This document shows, piece by piece, positions 9,240 through 18,006 of a DNA stretch of 64,000 nucleotides. Position numbers and translations under genes: made by a program. The notes under the pieces are model-generated. The model saw nothing but the letters and a program-made list of their open reading frames with translations, had not been told where the DNA came from and did not search any database. This DNA is from Lysobacterales bacterium (lineage in GTDB: Bacteria; Pseudomonadota; Gammaproteobacteria; Xanthomonadales; SZUA-36). The stretch's first letter is position 1, and each line of letters opens with the position of its first letter. The stretch spans positions 1-64,000 of the forward strand of contig JABDJL010000023.1 of the NCBI GenBank assembly GCA_013002505.1, read 5' to 3'.

Positions 9240-10925
9240 TCAGTCTTCTTCCGCTTCGATCAGCTTGCCGAAGAAACCCAGGGTCAATACCAGTATTGCC
9301 AGGCCGGCGGCCAGCCCAAGCCACCACGGCATGCCCAATGCGACCGGCACCATGCACGTGACAATTGCGGTCAGCCCGACCGCCACGGCATATGGCAATT
9401 GCGTGCGCACATGCTCGATGTGATCACAACCTGAAGCCAGCGAGGACAGGATGGTGGTGTCCGAAATAGGGGAGCAATGATCGCCCCAGACGCTTCCGGC
9501 CAGCACCGAGGCAATGGTGGAATACAAGATATGCATGTGTTCGGGGTCTGCCATGCCGTTAGCCTGCAGCACCGCCCAGGTCAGTGGGATCACCAGCGGA
9601 ATCAGGATGCCCATGGCGCCCCAACTCGACCCGGTGCCAAAGGCGGTTGCCGCTGCGATCAGAAACACCAGCAATGGCAGCATAAATGGAGGCAGGGTGC
9701 CGCCCAGCGCTGAAACGAGGAAGTCCGCGGTCCGCAAAATCTCCGATACCTCGCCCAGAGACCAGGCCAGGATCAGGATGATCAGTGCCATGAGCATGGA
9801 CTTCAGCCCCTGGTACCAGGCCGCCACGGTCTCCTCGAGATCCAGGATGCGTTGCGCCAACGTCAAAAATACGGCGCACAGCACGCCCAGGAATGAGCCC
9901 CACATCAGCGCCTTGTAAGAGTTTGCATTTCCGATGATGTCCGACAGGCTTGGGTCTGGAATATCCAGCCCACTGCGGCCGGTGACATAGAGCCCCCCAA
10001 CCACAGAAAAGATCAATACCACCACGGGCAGCAGCGCGTTGATGGCGCGGCGCGGTTTACCCTCGACCGGATCGATCGGCTTGCAGTCATCATCAAAATA
10101 CCCAGCCAGGTGTTGATCCGGGATGGCTCCGTGCCGCAAGGCATGGCGCTCGGCTTTCAGCATCGGGCCGAAGTCGCGGCCGCTCCAGGCGATCATGAAC
10201 ACAAAGGCTATGGCCAGCAGCGGGTAAAAACTGTAGGGGATAGTATTCAGGAATACCAGGTAGGCCTCGGCATCCAGGCCTGGCAGGCCGCCAATGGCTT
10301 CACCAATCAATCCGACCTCGTAACCGATCCAGGTCGTGACCAGCGCGATGCACGCTACCGGGGCCGCCGTCGAGTCAACAATGTAGGCCAGCTTGGCCCG
10401 CGAAATGCGCTTGGCATCGGTCACCGGCCGCATCGTATTGCCGACCACCAGCGTATTGGCATAATCGTCGAAAAATATCGCCATGCCCATCCAGGCAGTC
10501 GCCAGGCGTGCATGGCGTACCGAATCCGCCCACGTGACGATTCGGTCCACGATACCTTGCATACCGCCATTGCGGGAGATGATACCTACCATGCCGCCGA
10601 TCATCAGCGAGAACAGTATGATGGCCGCGTGGTCCGGGTCGGCCAAAGCGTTCAGCACGTAGACCTGGAATGAAGCGAGCAGACCATTCCAGAATCCGCC
10701 AAAACCGGGGCCGGCAATGATCCAGCTTCCCAGCCACACACCAAGGAACAGTGCCGGGATGACCCGTTTGAATATCAGCGCAAAAACAATGGCCAGTAAC
10801 GGCGGCAATACTGAGAGCGCCGTCGCTGCCGTTGCGGGGCTTTCTCCCGGGAAAGCTGAAGTGCTCAGAAAAATCCCATAAATAACAATGAATATGTTTA
10901 TTAACGTTTTGTTATTAATCATCAT
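9240..10925 (-). CDS. Na+/H+ antiporter, NhaC family
   Basis: 561 residues with about twelve hydrophobic segments. The run TAWMGMAIFFDDYANTLVVG, with its conserved Asp-Asp-Tyr-Ala-Asn, and SVWGDHCSPISDTTILSS near the C-terminus are hallmarks of the NhaC/ArsB-like ion-transporter superfamily. Members exchange protons for sodium or, in some branches, organic anions; the specific substrate is inferred. The start codon at 10925 overlaps the end of the DUF349 gene by 11 bases, and the stop abuts the start of mfd. The first hydrophobic segment ends in SAFPGE and could be a cleavable signal, which is unusual for the family. Confidence 0.85.
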   Translation of the reverse strand: MMINNKTLINIFIVIYGIFLSTSAFPGESPATAATALSVLPPLLAIVFALIFKRVIPALFLGVWLGSWIIAGPGFGGFWNGLLASFQVYVLNALADPDHAAIILFSLMIGGMVGIISRNGGMQGIVDRIVTWADSVRHARLATAWMGMAIFFDDYANTLVVGNTMRPVTDAKRISRAKLAYIVDSTAAPVACIALVTTWIGYEVGLIGEAIGGLPGLDAEAYLVFLNTIPYSFYPLLAIAFVFMIAWSGRDFGPMLKAERHALRHGAIPDQHLAGYFDDDCKPIDPVEGKPRRAINALLPVVVLIFSVVGGLYVTGRSGLDIPDPSLSDIIGNANSYKALMWGSFLGVLCAVFLTLAQRILDLEETVAAWYQGLKSMLMALIILILAWSLGEVSEILRTADFLVSALGGTLPPFMLPLLVFLIAAATAFGTGSSWGAMGILIPLVIPLTWAVLQANGMADPEHMHILYSTIASVLAGSVWGDHCSPISDTTILSSLASGCDHIEHVRTQLPYAVAVGLTAIVTCMVPVALGMPWWLGLAAGLAILVLTLGFFGKLIEAEED

Positions 10926-13593
10926 TTATCTCTAGTATCTGATCCAGAGCGGCACGAATTCGTTGCCGGTACTGATCATACTCGGCGGGCTTGAGCACGC
11001 CGAGGGTCAGCCATTCCCGTTCTGCTCGCAAGGCTTCCTGTACCGCGGACTGTCGTTCCAATTCGCCCGTCATCGACTGCGAGAGCCGTTCGACCTGGTA
11101 TTTCATCCGTGCCTCACGGTCTGATTCGGGCGAGGGCACCCCCGACAGGAACTCTAGCTGAATGCAAAGCATTCGGGCCGCATAAGATGACTGCTCATCG
11201 TATTCGGCTGCCTGCTCAGCACCTAATGCTTTCTTAAACCGTTGGTCCAGTATTTCATCCAGCTCCGAAGGTGCCTGCTCTCGTGGCCAGCGCTTTTTCA
11301 GTTGTTCACGGGTCTTGGCGTCCGCAATTCCTTCCAACAGGGCCGACTCCAGCTCGTGCAGCAATGCAGCCTTGTCCCACCAGCGCTGCCGCTGTTGCTG
11401 CTCCAGCTGCGCCTGGTGCGCCTTCAGGCGACGACCATAGTCTTCAAGCTGGTCGTCGAAACGTGCCCGGGTTTTGCGGTCAGGGCGCTCGATGTCCTTC
11501 CATTGGTCTGTCAGCCCCTGGACCCGTCCCTGGTGCTCTTCGAGCGACGAGTCGTCGGACTCGAGTATTGCTGCCATTTCCCGGACCAACTCATTTTGCT
11601 GGTCCAGTCGCGCCTTGAATTCCTGCTTGCGGGCTTGCTGCTCTTCGGCCAGTCCCTCGAAAAGTGGGTCCAGCGGTTTGCGAAACTCCTTCCAGAGGGC
11701 GTTCTCACGCCCGCGCCACAATGCACCGGCGCGCTTCCAGTCAGCCTGCAACCGCTTGGCCTGGTCAATGGCTTCCTTGCGGTCTTCGACATGAACCAGT
11801 TGTTCGGCGATGCGAATCAGCTTGCGCTTTTCTTTTTCAATCACTTCATAGTGCTGTTGCATGCGCTCGTTGGCGCTGGACAAGGCTTTGCGCAACGCGT
11901 TGGCTGCTTTTTTCCTGGACTTGTGGGGCAAGGCATCCAGTTCGCGCAACTGCGCGCGTGCGCCATTCATGCCCTTACGCAATTCAACCCAGTCCGGTTG
12001 TTCCACGGCCGCGAGTTCGCGCAGTTTACCGGCCAGGTCCAGCGCGCTTTGCACCCGTTTTTCCTGGATTTCGCTGCGCTTGTCGAGGAACGGTTTGGCT
12101 GCTTCGAATGCCGCGTTTCCAGCGGCCTGGAATTTGCGCCAAATCCATGGCGCAGCAGCGAAATGGGGATCACCCGGAATCTGCTCGCTGCGTTCCAATT
12201 CCTTCCATCGCTCCTGTAAGGTGTGAATGCGGCTCAGCAAGGCATCCGGATGAAGATCCGCTCTTGGCAGCAGTTCCATCTGCTTGACCAGGTCCTTGCG
12301 CACCTTGTCATTGGACCAGTGCTGCCAGTCGCGCAATTCTTTGAGGCGGCCATGCAAACCGGTCATTTGCTGGTTTAACGATTTCCAGCGCTTGTCGTTC
12401 TTCAGTGATCCGGCCATCGAGCGGATCTGCTGGCGCAATTCGAGCGCCTTGTGCAGGGCGCCATCCTCGAGTTCCTTGCGATACTGTTCAAACAGGGTGG
12501 CCGCTTTCGAAATTTGCGCTTCTGTTTGTTCCGAGAACTTTTGAAATCGCTGATCAAGCGCCTTGATGGCTTTTTCAAACTCAGCGCGCGATTCAGATGG
12601 AAGTGAAGCAAGTTGCTGGTTGACGGCCGCAAGCCTGTCGCGACGCAATTGTGAATCATCGAGGCTGGAAAGTTGTTCGAGGCTCGCCCGAAATTCGGCG
12701 ACCCGGGGATCATTGAGCCCGGCTTCCGGATCGGCGGGTTCAACAGGCGCCTCTTCTGTGGCCGGGGTGTCCGGATCGCCACCACTGTCATGCGCATCTG
12801 GCTCGGCAGCCTCCTGTTCTGCTTGTGCCTCGATACGTTGGACCGCCCGCGCGTGCCGCATACCCAGCTCCTTGGACACATGTTCCGCAATCCGCTGCCA
12901 GCGAAGGGCAAAGTTTTCGGGCACCGTTGCCGATTCATGCTGGTGCATCACGGCGTGCGCTTCAAGCTGCTTACATATATCCAGCGCTTCTTCGCCAACG
13001 GTTTGCGGGTCACCGGCGTCGAGCAATTCGCCTTTCAGCCTTTTCAGAAGCGCTGCATGCATCGCCTTATCACGGGTCCGCGTTTCATCGATAACCCGCT
13101 TTAACGTTGCGTGGCGGCTGATGGCTGCAGCCGCCTTGCGGCGGATGTTCGGGTCCGGGTCGTGAATGGCGCGATCACCGAGAAAGCCCTGCCGGTCAAT
13201 CCTTGAAAGGGCAAGCATGCGAAGCTCCGTTTCGGCCGCCTCGCAGGCCACGCGCTCGAGAAAATGCCGTTGCCCAGAGGCCTCGATATAGGCACGGCGT
13301 TGCGCGACCGAAGGCCGGTCGCTGTGGGTTTTGCAGACCAGGTCTTCACAACGCTGTTGAAGAAATTGTCGAAAGCTTTCGTCTTCGCTGGCCTGCCGGG
13401 CCCGGTCGAGGGCTTCGAGGTCCAAAACCCGCCGGGCTGCCGCCATCCGCACCGATAACTCCTCGTCTTCAACCATGATGCGCGGCAGCGCCTGCATCAT
13501 TTCCGCGTCGTTCGAATGCGTCACCGCGTGCACGCGTCGCTCGGCACTTCGGTGTTGCCAATCCGGTTTGAAAATGTGCTGTTTCCAGTTCAT
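10915..13593 (-). CDS. DUF349 domain-containing coiled-coil protein
   Basis: 892 residues from the ATG at 13593 (MNWKQHIFKPDWQH); an open frame extends further upstream but runs into the region before dusB and has no protein-like character. The N-terminal 200 residues form HEAT-like alpha repeats (conserved DPDPNIRRKAAAAIS). The rest is highly charged, Gln/Glu/Arg-rich helix with several DUF349 repeats (pattern W..W....LW..F...DP), for example LQADWKRAGALWRGRENALW. DUF349 proteins are of unknown function in gammaproteobacteria; roles with RNA or ribosomes have been proposed for relatives. It is the second gene of the leftward run after dusB. Confidence 0.8.
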   Translation of the reverse strand: MNWKQHIFKPDWQHRSAERRVHAVTHSNDAEMMQALPRIMVEDEELSVRMAAARRVLDLEALDRARQASEDESFRQFLQQRCEDLVCKTHSDRPSVAQRRAYIEASGQRHFLERVACEAAETELRMLALSRIDRQGFLGDRAIHDPDPNIRRKAAAAISRHATLKRVIDETRTRDKAMHAALLKRLKGELLDAGDPQTVGEEALDICKQLEAHAVMHQHESATVPENFALRWQRIAEHVSKELGMRHARAVQRIEAQAEQEAAEPDAHDSGGDPDTPATEEAPVEPADPEAGLNDPRVAEFRASLEQLSSLDDSQLRRDRLAAVNQQLASLPSESRAEFEKAIKALDQRFQKFSEQTEAQISKAATLFEQYRKELEDGALHKALELRQQIRSMAGSLKNDKRWKSLNQQMTGLHGRLKELRDWQHWSNDKVRKDLVKQMELLPRADLHPDALLSRIHTLQERWKELERSEQIPGDPHFAAAPWIWRKFQAAGNAAFEAAKPFLDKRSEIQEKRVQSALDLAGKLRELAAVEQPDWVELRKGMNGARAQLRELDALPHKSRKKAANALRKALSSANERMQQHYEVIEKEKRKLIRIAEQLVHVEDRKEAIDQAKRLQADWKRAGALWRGRENALWKEFRKPLDPLFEGLAEEQQARKQEFKARLDQQNELVREMAAILESDDSSLEEHQGRVQGLTDQWKDIERPDRKTRARFDDQLEDYGRRLKAHQAQLEQQQRQRWWDKAALLHELESALLEGIADAKTREQLKKRWPREQAPSELDEILDQRFKKALGAEQAAEYDEQSSYAARMLCIQLEFLSGVPSPESDREARMKYQVERLSQSMTGELERQSAVQEALRAEREWLTLGVLKPAEYDQYRQRIRAALDQILEINDD

Positions 13594-13664
13594 GTGTCTA
13601 CGGCTGCGCCTACGCTGTCGTGCCAGCGTTCGTGATTTTGCGGGATGCAGGGGCCAGATGCCAG

Positions 13665-14645
13665 TCAGGCGGCATGGCGCCTGGCAGTTTGAAAGTGATT
13701 GTCGATCAACTGTAACTGCTGCGTGGCGTCTTCGACACGCATCAGGCGGGCTCGCAAGGCCTTGCCCCCGGGACGGTCCTTCAAATACCAGCCAATATGC
13801 TTGCGCGCCACCCTCAGGCCTTGTCGTGGGCCGTAAAACGCATGAAGTCCACGTAGGTGACGGGTCAGTACCGCATGGACATCGGCTTCTGCTGGAGGGT
13901 CGATGCCCTGGCCGGTTTCCAGGACTGCCTGTATCTCTCGAAAAATCCACGGGTTGCCCTGTGCGGCACGCCCAACCATCAGCCCGTCTGCGCCGGTCAG
14001 GTCAAGTATTCGCAAAGCCTCGGCGGGGCTGCTGATATCGCCGTTGGCGAAAACCGGGATAGACACCGCCCGACATATCCTGGCGATGGTGCGGAATTCC
14101 GCGTTGCCGTTGAAACGGTCGGCACGTGTACGTCCGTGCACGGCGAGCGCGGAAATGCCGGCCTGTTCTGCGACCCTGGCAATGCGCAAGCCGTTGCGTC
14201 GTTGCGGGTCAGGGCCGGTGCGAATCTTCAGTGTCACCGGGGCGTCGACCGCGCCGACGACGGCCCGCAGTATTGCCTCGACCAGTCTTTCATCTTCCAG
14301 CAAGGCCGAACCGGCAAGCTTGTTGCACACTTTCTTGGCAGGGCAGCCCATGTTGATGTCGATGATTTGCGCACCCTGGTCGACGTTGTATTGCGCGGCA
14401 TCCGCCATCCAGGCAGGGTCGGCGCCGGCAATCTGAACAGCCCTGGGTTCAGGTTCACCTTCGTGGTTGGCGCGCAGTAAGGACTTCCGGGTCTGGCGTA
14501 AACGGGGATCGCTGGACAGCATTTCTCCGACCACGTAACCGGCACCCAGCTCGCGGCAAAGACGGCGAAACGGCAAATCCGTGACGCCCGCCATCGGCGC
14601 CAGCGCCAGCCGGTTGGGCAAGGAATATGGGCCGATGGAAATCAT
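13665..14645 (-). CDS. dusB: tRNA-dihydrouridine synthase B
   Basis: 326 residues from the ATG at 14645, the start that aligns with E. coli DusB; an ATG at 14660 would add five residues. A flavin-dependent reductase that makes dihydrouridine in the D-loop of tRNA (position 17 in E. coli DusB). LAPMAGVTDLPFRRLC forms the FMN-binding start of the barrel, the catalytic cysteine is in INMGCPAKKVCNKLAGSAL, VHGRTR and FANGDIS are FMN-phosphate loops. The usual partner fis does not follow; instead the DUF349 gene lies downstream. Confidence 0.95.
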   Translation of the reverse strand: MISIGPYSLPNRLALAPMAGVTDLPFRRLCRELGAGYVVGEMLSSDPRLRQTRKSLLRANHEGEPEPRAVQIAGADPAWMADAAQYNVDQGAQIIDINMGCPAKKVCNKLAGSALLEDERLVEAILRAVVGAVDAPVTLKIRTGPDPQRRNGLRIARVAEQAGISALAVHGRTRADRFNGNAEFRTIARICRAVSIPVFANGDISSPAEALRILDLTGADGLMVGRAAQGNPWIFREIQAVLETGQGIDPPAEADVHAVLTRHLRGLHAFYGPRQGLRVARKHIGWYLKDRPGGKALRARLMRVEDATQQLQLIDNHFQTARRHAA

Positions 14646-14673
14646 CTGGTCATCATGCACGTTTTAAGCGGGT

Positions 14674-15885
14674 TCAGCTCAGGGCGCCAAAAATCCGGAA
14701 CCCGGCAATCCAGGTCCCTAATGCGCTGCCCAGGTTTGACAAAAAGAATACCAGCAAAATGCGAGTTGCCGGATTACGATACCAACCCCTCAGGGTTGTT
14801 ATATCCTCCCGCAGCCGTTCCAGGTCTGAACCGCGCGGCTTGCGTATCCACGATTCAACCAGGCCGGTCACCATGCCGGCGGCAACGGCCGGGTTCAGCG
14901 AGGTCAGCGGCGCGGCCAGCACGGCGCTGATAATTGTCAATGGATGCCCGCGGGCCGCCAGGGCGCCAAGCCCGGCCAGGCCGCCATTGATGACCACCCA
15001 GGTCAGCACCAGCGACCAGCCCAGTTCCGGGCTGCGAGAAAAACCAATCGCAAAGCCGCTGATAACCAGTGCCGCGATGATCCAGGGAATGAATTTGGGC
15101 CAGCGCGCACGGGGCGGCAGCGCTTCGAGAGCCGCAATCTGTTCAGCGGTATTCTGATCGTCGTGCTCCAGCGCCTCGGCAAGCCCGGCAAGGTGCCCGG
15201 CGCCAACCACGACCAATACATGCTTTCCCTGGTTGTCTCCGTTCAGGGCCCGCAAACGAGCGGCCATGTAGTGGTCACGTTCTGCAATCAGTGCGCCGTA
15301 CAATTCAGGTGAATGGGAAGCAAACTCGGTAAACGTCGCTTCGAGTATGTCGCCTTCCTTGAGCTTCTCGATGGCCTCCTCGTCGATATCGTCCGAGGAC
15401 ATCGAACTGAGCAGCAAACCGGTAGCGAGGTACATGCGCTTGTACCAGGGCACGGCCCGGAAACAACGTTTCAGCGTAATCGACAGTTCACGGTCAACGA
15501 GTTGCAAGGGCAAATCGCGTTGCCGGGCCGCGTCGGCCGCCGCCTTGAGCTCTGCACCGGGTTCAATCCCGAATTGATCAGCTATTCTTTTCTGGTAGCC
15601 ACTCAGCGCCAGGTTGGCCATGACCAGGCCTGCCTTCTTCTCGCGGATCAGGGAGTAAACATCCAGTTCCTGCCAGTCGCGTTCTCCGCTCAGCGCCTTC
15701 AGTCTTGGTTCACACAGCTCTACCGCAACGAGATCATAGTCACCGCTTTCGATTAGCCGGGAAACGGTTTCTGCACTGCTGCGGGATACGTGGGCTGTGC
15801 CCAGCAGGGTATAACGCACGCCGTCTCGTTCGACGGATTTCAGGGGCTGGTCGCTGACTGCTTGCAATGCGGCTTCGCTCATCAT
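14674..15885 (-). CDS. TraB/GumN-family protein with membrane C-terminus
   Basis: 403 residues. The N-terminal 220 residues are a TraB domain: LLGTAHVSRSSAETV with the GTAH motif, VAVELCEPRL, and VVVGAGHLAGL near residue 225. TraB-fold proteins carry conserved His and Glu residues and resemble Tiki-type metalloproteases; the Enterococcus prototype shuts down sex pheromone. The C-terminal half (about 260-400) contains several membrane helices, including LGWSLVLTWVVINGGLAGLG and a terminal ILLVFFLSNLGSALGTWIAG. The family of about 390-400 residues with this membrane domain is widespread in archaea and proteobacteria and is uncharacterised. It ends 13 bases before the region preceding dusB, on the same strand. 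Confidence 0.8.
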   Translation of the reverse strand: MMSEAALQAVSDQPLKSVERDGVRYTLLGTAHVSRSSAETVSRLIESGDYDLVAVELCEPRLKALSGERDWQELDVYSLIREKKAGLVMANLALSGYQKRIADQFGIEPGAELKAAADAARQRDLPLQLVDRELSITLKRCFRAVPWYKRMYLATGLLLSSMSSDDIDEEAIEKLKEGDILEATFTEFASHSPELYGALIAERDHYMAARLRALNGDNQGKHVLVVVGAGHLAGLAEALEHDDQNTAEQIAALEALPPRARWPKFIPWIIAALVISGFAIGFSRSPELGWSLVLTWVVINGGLAGLGALAARGHPLTIISAVLAAPLTSLNPAVAAGMVTGLVESWIRKPRGSDLERLREDITTLRGWYRNPATRILLVFFLSNLGSALGTWIAGFRIFGALS

Positions 15886-15973
15886 TCATGGTTCAGGGAT
15901 GGGGCGGCCAGAATACCCTATTGTGACCGTGTACGGCACCGCTATAGACCCCGGAAACGGTGTTTTTGGGGCA

Positions 15974-16006
15974 CAAAAAAACCCGACGCTGCTGCAGCGC
16001 CGGGTT
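15974..16006 (-). terminator. intrinsic terminator of the small secreted-protein gene
   Basis: Read on the minus strand, a GC-rich stem (CCCGG outer arm 16001-16006 with 15980-15985, inner arm CGCTG/CAGCG) with a 3-base loop and one internal mismatch is followed by seven T residues. It begins 13 bases after the stop codon at 16020. Confidence 0.85.
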
Positions 16007-16019
16007 CGATTCGAAGTGA

Positions 16020-16310
16020 TCAGGAACGCTCGATTACGCCACCGGGGTGCAGCACGCTGAACAGCACCAGGTCGTACTCGAAGTACACGCTGTAATCGCC
16101 GTAATCCCAGCGCGATATCGGCGGATCCCCGACCGCGCCGTGTTTCTGCTCCGGCGTTCCGTACCTGGACTCAATCGCGGCTTTGCTCTGCCCGTTTTCC
16201 GGCAGTTCCATCCGCTCAACCTGCCTGACCTCATCAATGATCAGGACATCGGCCAGCAACGGGCCACTGAGAACCAGTAAAAAAGCTATAAAAACAATCC
16301 GTGTCATCAT
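16020..16310 (-). CDS. small exported protein of unknown function
   Basis: 96 residues from the ATG at 16310, preceded by GGAG 7 bases upstream; the longer open frame seen further upstream has no protein-like features. It opens with a signal peptide (FIAFLLVLSGPLLA, cleavage near residue 20). The mature part has VERMELPENGQSKAAIE and a WDYGDYSVYFEYDLVLFSV stretch, which resembles small periplasmic proteins that carry an outer-membrane-assembly-like SmpA/OmlA alpha-beta fold, where short repeats of G-x-P and Y-F pair. The family was not recognised with certainty. A strong terminator follows directly. Confidence 0.6.
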   Translation of the reverse strand: MMTRIVFIAFLLVLSGPLLADVLIIDEVRQVERMELPENGQSKAAIESRYGTPEQKHGAVGDPPISRWDYGDYSVYFEYDLVLFSVLHPGGVIERS

Positions 16311-16378
16311 ATTTCTCCAGCCGTTTGTCGACCTCGGGTCAAGAATACCATAATTGTACCCAAGATTAGCATCCCCGC

Positions 16379-17365
16379 TCAGTCGCGATTCTGATCGGCC
16401 AGCCTGCAGTAAGCCGCGTAGCGCCACTCGAGGATTTCTCCGGCGCCTGCGGCAGCCTTGATGGCGCAAGCGGGTTCTGACAGGTGCCTGCAGTCGTTGA
16501 AGCGGCAATGACCCAGGTGGCGGCGAAACTCGATAAACCCGGACTCGAGTTCGTGGTTTTCCAGCTTCCACAAGCCAAATTCCCAGACCCCGGGCGAATC
16601 GATCAGGTATCCGCCTCCCGGCAGGGAATACATGATGGTCGTGGTGGTGGTATGCGTACCCTTTCCGGTGGCATCGGACAGGGCCCCGGTCTGGACCTCG
16701 ATATCAGGCAGCAGGCAGCGGACCAGCGAGGACTTGCCGACTCCCGACTGGCCAACCAGGATGCTTGAGCGTTTGCGAAGTTGCGGCACCAGGGCGTCAG
16801 TGCCACAGGCGGCCTTGCACGTAGTTTCCACGACGGTGTAACCCAACGACCGGTAGGCTTCGATCCGGTCGAATACCGCGGCGCCGGCCTGCGACCTGTC
16901 GTAGTCACTAATGTCAGTCTTGTTCAGCACGATCAATGGCTGAATGCCGAGGCTGTGCACGGCGACCAGGTAACGCTCCAGCAAGTCACGTGATGGCAGC
17001 GGCTTGCGCGCGATGACGATCGCGACCTGGTCGAGGTTCACCGCGACCACGTGCTTGCGTTGCCGGGCATCGCCGCGTAAAAACCGGTTGCTACGAGGCA
17101 TGATTTCCTCGACCACGCCGCGGTCCTCTTCCGACAAGCTGACCTGGACCCGGTCACCGCAAAACGGACGACCGACCTGGCGCCGGTACTGGCATGGCAG
17201 GTTTTCTCCACCTTCCAGCCGTACCACGCCGTGGCTGCCATAGGAAACCAGTACCAGGCCCGAAATTCGTTCTGTCAAGCCCGGCTCCGGGGCAAGTCCA
17301 TGAGTAAAATCAGCTGCATCGGCATATTGTAGCGGCCCACCAGGCCCATGACACCGTAAGGGCAT
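16379..17365 (-). CDS. rsgA: ribosome biogenesis GTPase RsgA
   Basis: 328 residues. The start at 17365 is chosen because GGAG lies 8 bases upstream; an in-frame ATG at 17416 lacks this and would collide with orn. RsgA checks maturation of the 30S subunit decoding centre. An OB-fold N-terminus precedes a circularly permuted G domain: G4 LNKTD near residue 145, then G1 [10 protein letters not shown], a threonine-rich switch [10 protein letters not shown], and G3 [10 protein letters not shown]. The C-terminal zinc site is present as [17 protein letters not shown]. Divergent from orn with 53 bases between start codons. Confidence 0.95.
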   Translation of the reverse strand: MPLRCHGPGGPLQYADAADFTHGLAPEPGLTERISGLVLVSYGSHGVVRLEGGENLPCQYRRQVGRPFCGDRVQVSLSEEDRGVVEEIMPRSNRFLRGDARQRKHVVAVNLDQVAIVIARKPLPSRDLLERYLVAVHSLGIQPLIVLNKTDISDYDRSQAGAAVFDRIEAYRSLGYTVVETTCKAACGTDALVPQLRKRSSILVGQSGVGKSSLVRCLLPDIEVQTGALSDATGKGTHTTTTTIMYSLPGGGYLIDSPGVWEFGLWKLENHELESGFIEFRRHLGHCRFNDCRHLSEPACAIKAAAGAGEILEWRYAAYCRLADQNRD

Positions 17366-17418
17366 GGCGAACTCCGGGGCGGGCCGGTATAGTGGCCTGC
17401 ACCCTGAGAGAGGCAACT

Positions 17419-17991
17419 ATGCTGCAAGACACCAGTGCGCGCCTGATATGGATAGACCTGGAGATGACCGGGCTCGATACAGGCCGCGATTCAATCCTTG
17501 AAATTGCGACCCTGGTCACCGACGGCCAGCTCAACGAGCTCGCCGAGGGTCCGGTTTTCGCGGTTCATCACCAGCTCGAGACGCTGGAAGCCATGGACGA
17601 CTGGAATCGCAGCCACCATGCAGATTCAGGCCTGTGGAAACGCGTTGTGGAGAGCGAAGTTTCGATTGTCCAGGCAGAACAGCAGACCCTGGCGTTCCTG
17701 GCCGAGTGGACACTGCCCAAGACGTCCCCAATGTGCGGCAACAGCATCTGCCAGGACCGGCGCTTCCTGCACCGGCTGATGCCGGACCTGGAGGCCTGGT
17801 TCCATTACCGCAACCTTGATGTCAGCACGCTCAAGGAACTCGCGGCGCGCTGGAAACCGGAGATTCTTGAAACCCTGGATAAGAAAGGCCGCCACCTGGC
17901 GCTCGATGATATACGTGATTCGGTGGATGAATTACGCCATTACCGTCAATTCATGGGCGAGTTTGCCGGCCGGACCAGCGATAAGGATTAA
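17419..17991 (+). CDS. orn: oligoribonuclease
   Basis: 190 residues starting at the ATG at 17419 behind AGAGAGG. A DEDDh 3'-5' exoribonuclease that degrades 2-5 nucleotide RNAs and pGpG from cyclic-di-GMP turnover. The DEDD residues are in [10 protein letters not shown] (ExoI), [19 protein letters not shown] (ExoII) and [17 protein letters not shown] (ExoIII, with His and Asp). The rsgA/orn divergent pair is a common gammaproteobacterial arrangement. Converges with ppsA, leaving 15 bases. Confidence 0.97.
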   Translation: MLQDTSARLIWIDLEMTGLDTGRDSILEIATLVTDGQLNELAEGPVFAVHHQLETLEAMDDWNRSHHADSGLWKRVVESEVSIVQAEQQTLAFLAEWTLPKTSPMCGNSICQDRRFLHRLMPDLEAWFHYRNLDVSTLKELAARWKPEILETLDKKGRHLALDDIRDSVDELRHYRQFMGEFAGRTSDKD

Positions 17992-18006
17992 GCAACCCGG
18001 CAAAGC

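Noticed and set aside
11242-12219. 325-codon plus-strand frame opposite the DUF349 gene
   Set aside because: Fully antisense to a convincing coiled-coil gene; composition (Leu, Cys, Arg rich without domains) is that expected from the complement of Glu/Lys/Gln codons.
13594-13950. 119-codon N-terminal extension of the DUF349 protein
   Set aside because: The extension is Arg/Ser/Pro rich, overlaps dusB on the same strand and lacks conserved features; the ATG at 13593 begins the conserved part.
16311-16571. 87-codon N-terminal extension of the small exported protein
   Set aside because: It overlaps rsgA out of frame and would bury a clear signal peptide and ribosome site at 16310.
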